Assembly (NCBI GenBank): GCA_030668025.1
Contig: DAOUUT010000080.1
Location: forward strand, 1-13,290
Reading direction: 5' to 3'
DNA length: 13,290 nucleotides
From: Promethearchaeota archaeon
GTDB lineage: Archaea; Asgardarchaeota; Lokiarchaeia; Sigynarchaeales; SOKP01
Within the stretch, counting starts at the first letter, position 1. Every line of letters starts with the position of its first letter. The notes beneath the pieces are model-generated. The model had not been told where the DNA came from, made no database searches, and saw only the letters and a list, made by a program, of their open reading frames with translations. The position numbers were made by a program, and so were the translations under genes. This document shows positions 12,989 to 13,290 of the stretch, in pieces.

Positions 12989-13290
12989 ATGAAAAATATT
13001 TCTCATCGTTCATATACAAGAAAAAATTCAATTCTTAGAAAGATTAACTTACTGATTATATTATTAATATTTCTCTCGAGTAGTTTTCTCATTACAAATT
13101 CCAATAATATTACAGAAATTGAGAGAGACTTAGATAGTTTCTCCCAAACACCCTTACTTGCAGATGATTCTCCAATTTTATTTGAAGGAAATGAAAATGC
13201 TTTAAATATAACAGATTATGGCAATTTGTATGAATACGATCAAGAAGTGTCCTTAACGGATCAAGAGGAGCTTAATCTAACCTATTATCT
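12989..13290 (+). CDS. Start of an exported or membrane-anchored surface-type protein (3' end outside window)
   Basis: Translation from ATG 12989 stays open to the window end for 100 codons. A basic N-terminus (MKNISHRSYTRKNSILRK) is followed by a hydrophobic stretch LLIILLIFLSSSFLIT (21-36), giving a signal peptide or anchor. The rest is acidic, Asn/Ser/Thr-rich and carries N-glycosylation sequons NIT (40-42), NIT (73-75) and NLT (96-98), as expected of an extracellular archaeal protein. The segment SPILFEGNENALNITDYG has the look of a domain seen in large Asgard secreted proteins, but I recall this only loosely. The start is firm: GGGGATATTATG gives an SD 5 nt before the ATG. Function unknown. 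Confidence 0.72.
   Translation, partial: MKNISHRSYTRKNSILRKINLLIILLIFLSSSFLITNSNNITEIERDLDSFSQTPLLADDSPILFEGNENALNITDYGNLYEYDQEVSLTDQEELNLTYY

Overview
The window is an AT-rich chromosomal segment from an archaeon, most likely an Asgard archaeon of the Lokiarchaeia type. The strongest reason is a gene (8903-9952, minus) that joins a longin-like N-terminal region to a complete Ras/Rab-type small GTPase. Supporting reasons are an archaeal Ogg2-type 8-oxoguanine glycosylase ending in lysine, TATA boxes about 26 nt upstream of leaderless start codons, and a mixture of leaderless genes and genes with strong Shine-Dalgarno (SD) sites. No tRNA, rRNA, CRISPR array or transposase gene was seen.

Layout. 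1-964 (+) is the 3' part of an enolase-superfamily enzyme. It converges on an alpha/beta hydrolase (1010-1822, -). Divergent to the hydrolase is a PLP-dependent serine/threonine dehydratase (about 1985-2974, +). It converges on a two-gene minus-strand unit: a CocE/NonD acyl hydrolase (3385-5208), then a small unknown protein (2996-3355). 5330-6049 (+) is an uncharacterised TIM-barrel protein, 37 residues longer than a TTG start at 5441 would give and with no normal start codon.

6050-8310 is the least ordinary part. Two minus-strand genes, a winged-helix protein (7209-7772) followed by a seven-helix membrane protein (6401-7120), lie between two GC-rich inverted repeats (6207-6228 and 8161-8183). 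The left repeat also pairs with a nearer copy at 6312-6324, giving a 118-nt foldable element. The intergenic stretch 7773-8310 also holds several hairpins, direct repeats and a G-rich, possibly transcribed segment.

8311-9952 (-) is a likely operon of the longin-like/GTPase fusion and a nitroreductase, 16 nt apart. 10187-10459 (+) is a small orphan that almost touches the Ogg2 glycosylase (10468-11094, -). From a divergent promoter region run a PfkB-family sugar/nucleoside kinase (11233-12231, +), an orphan (12486-12818, +) and the start of an exported surface-type protein (12989 to the window end, +).

How the genes work together. Most of the metabolic genes look like independent short units, not one pathway. 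Three pairings look meaningful: CocE hydrolase with the small unknown protein, winged-helix protein with the 7-TM protein, and GTPase with the nitroreductase. All assignments come from reading motifs and the local layout; no database search was possible.
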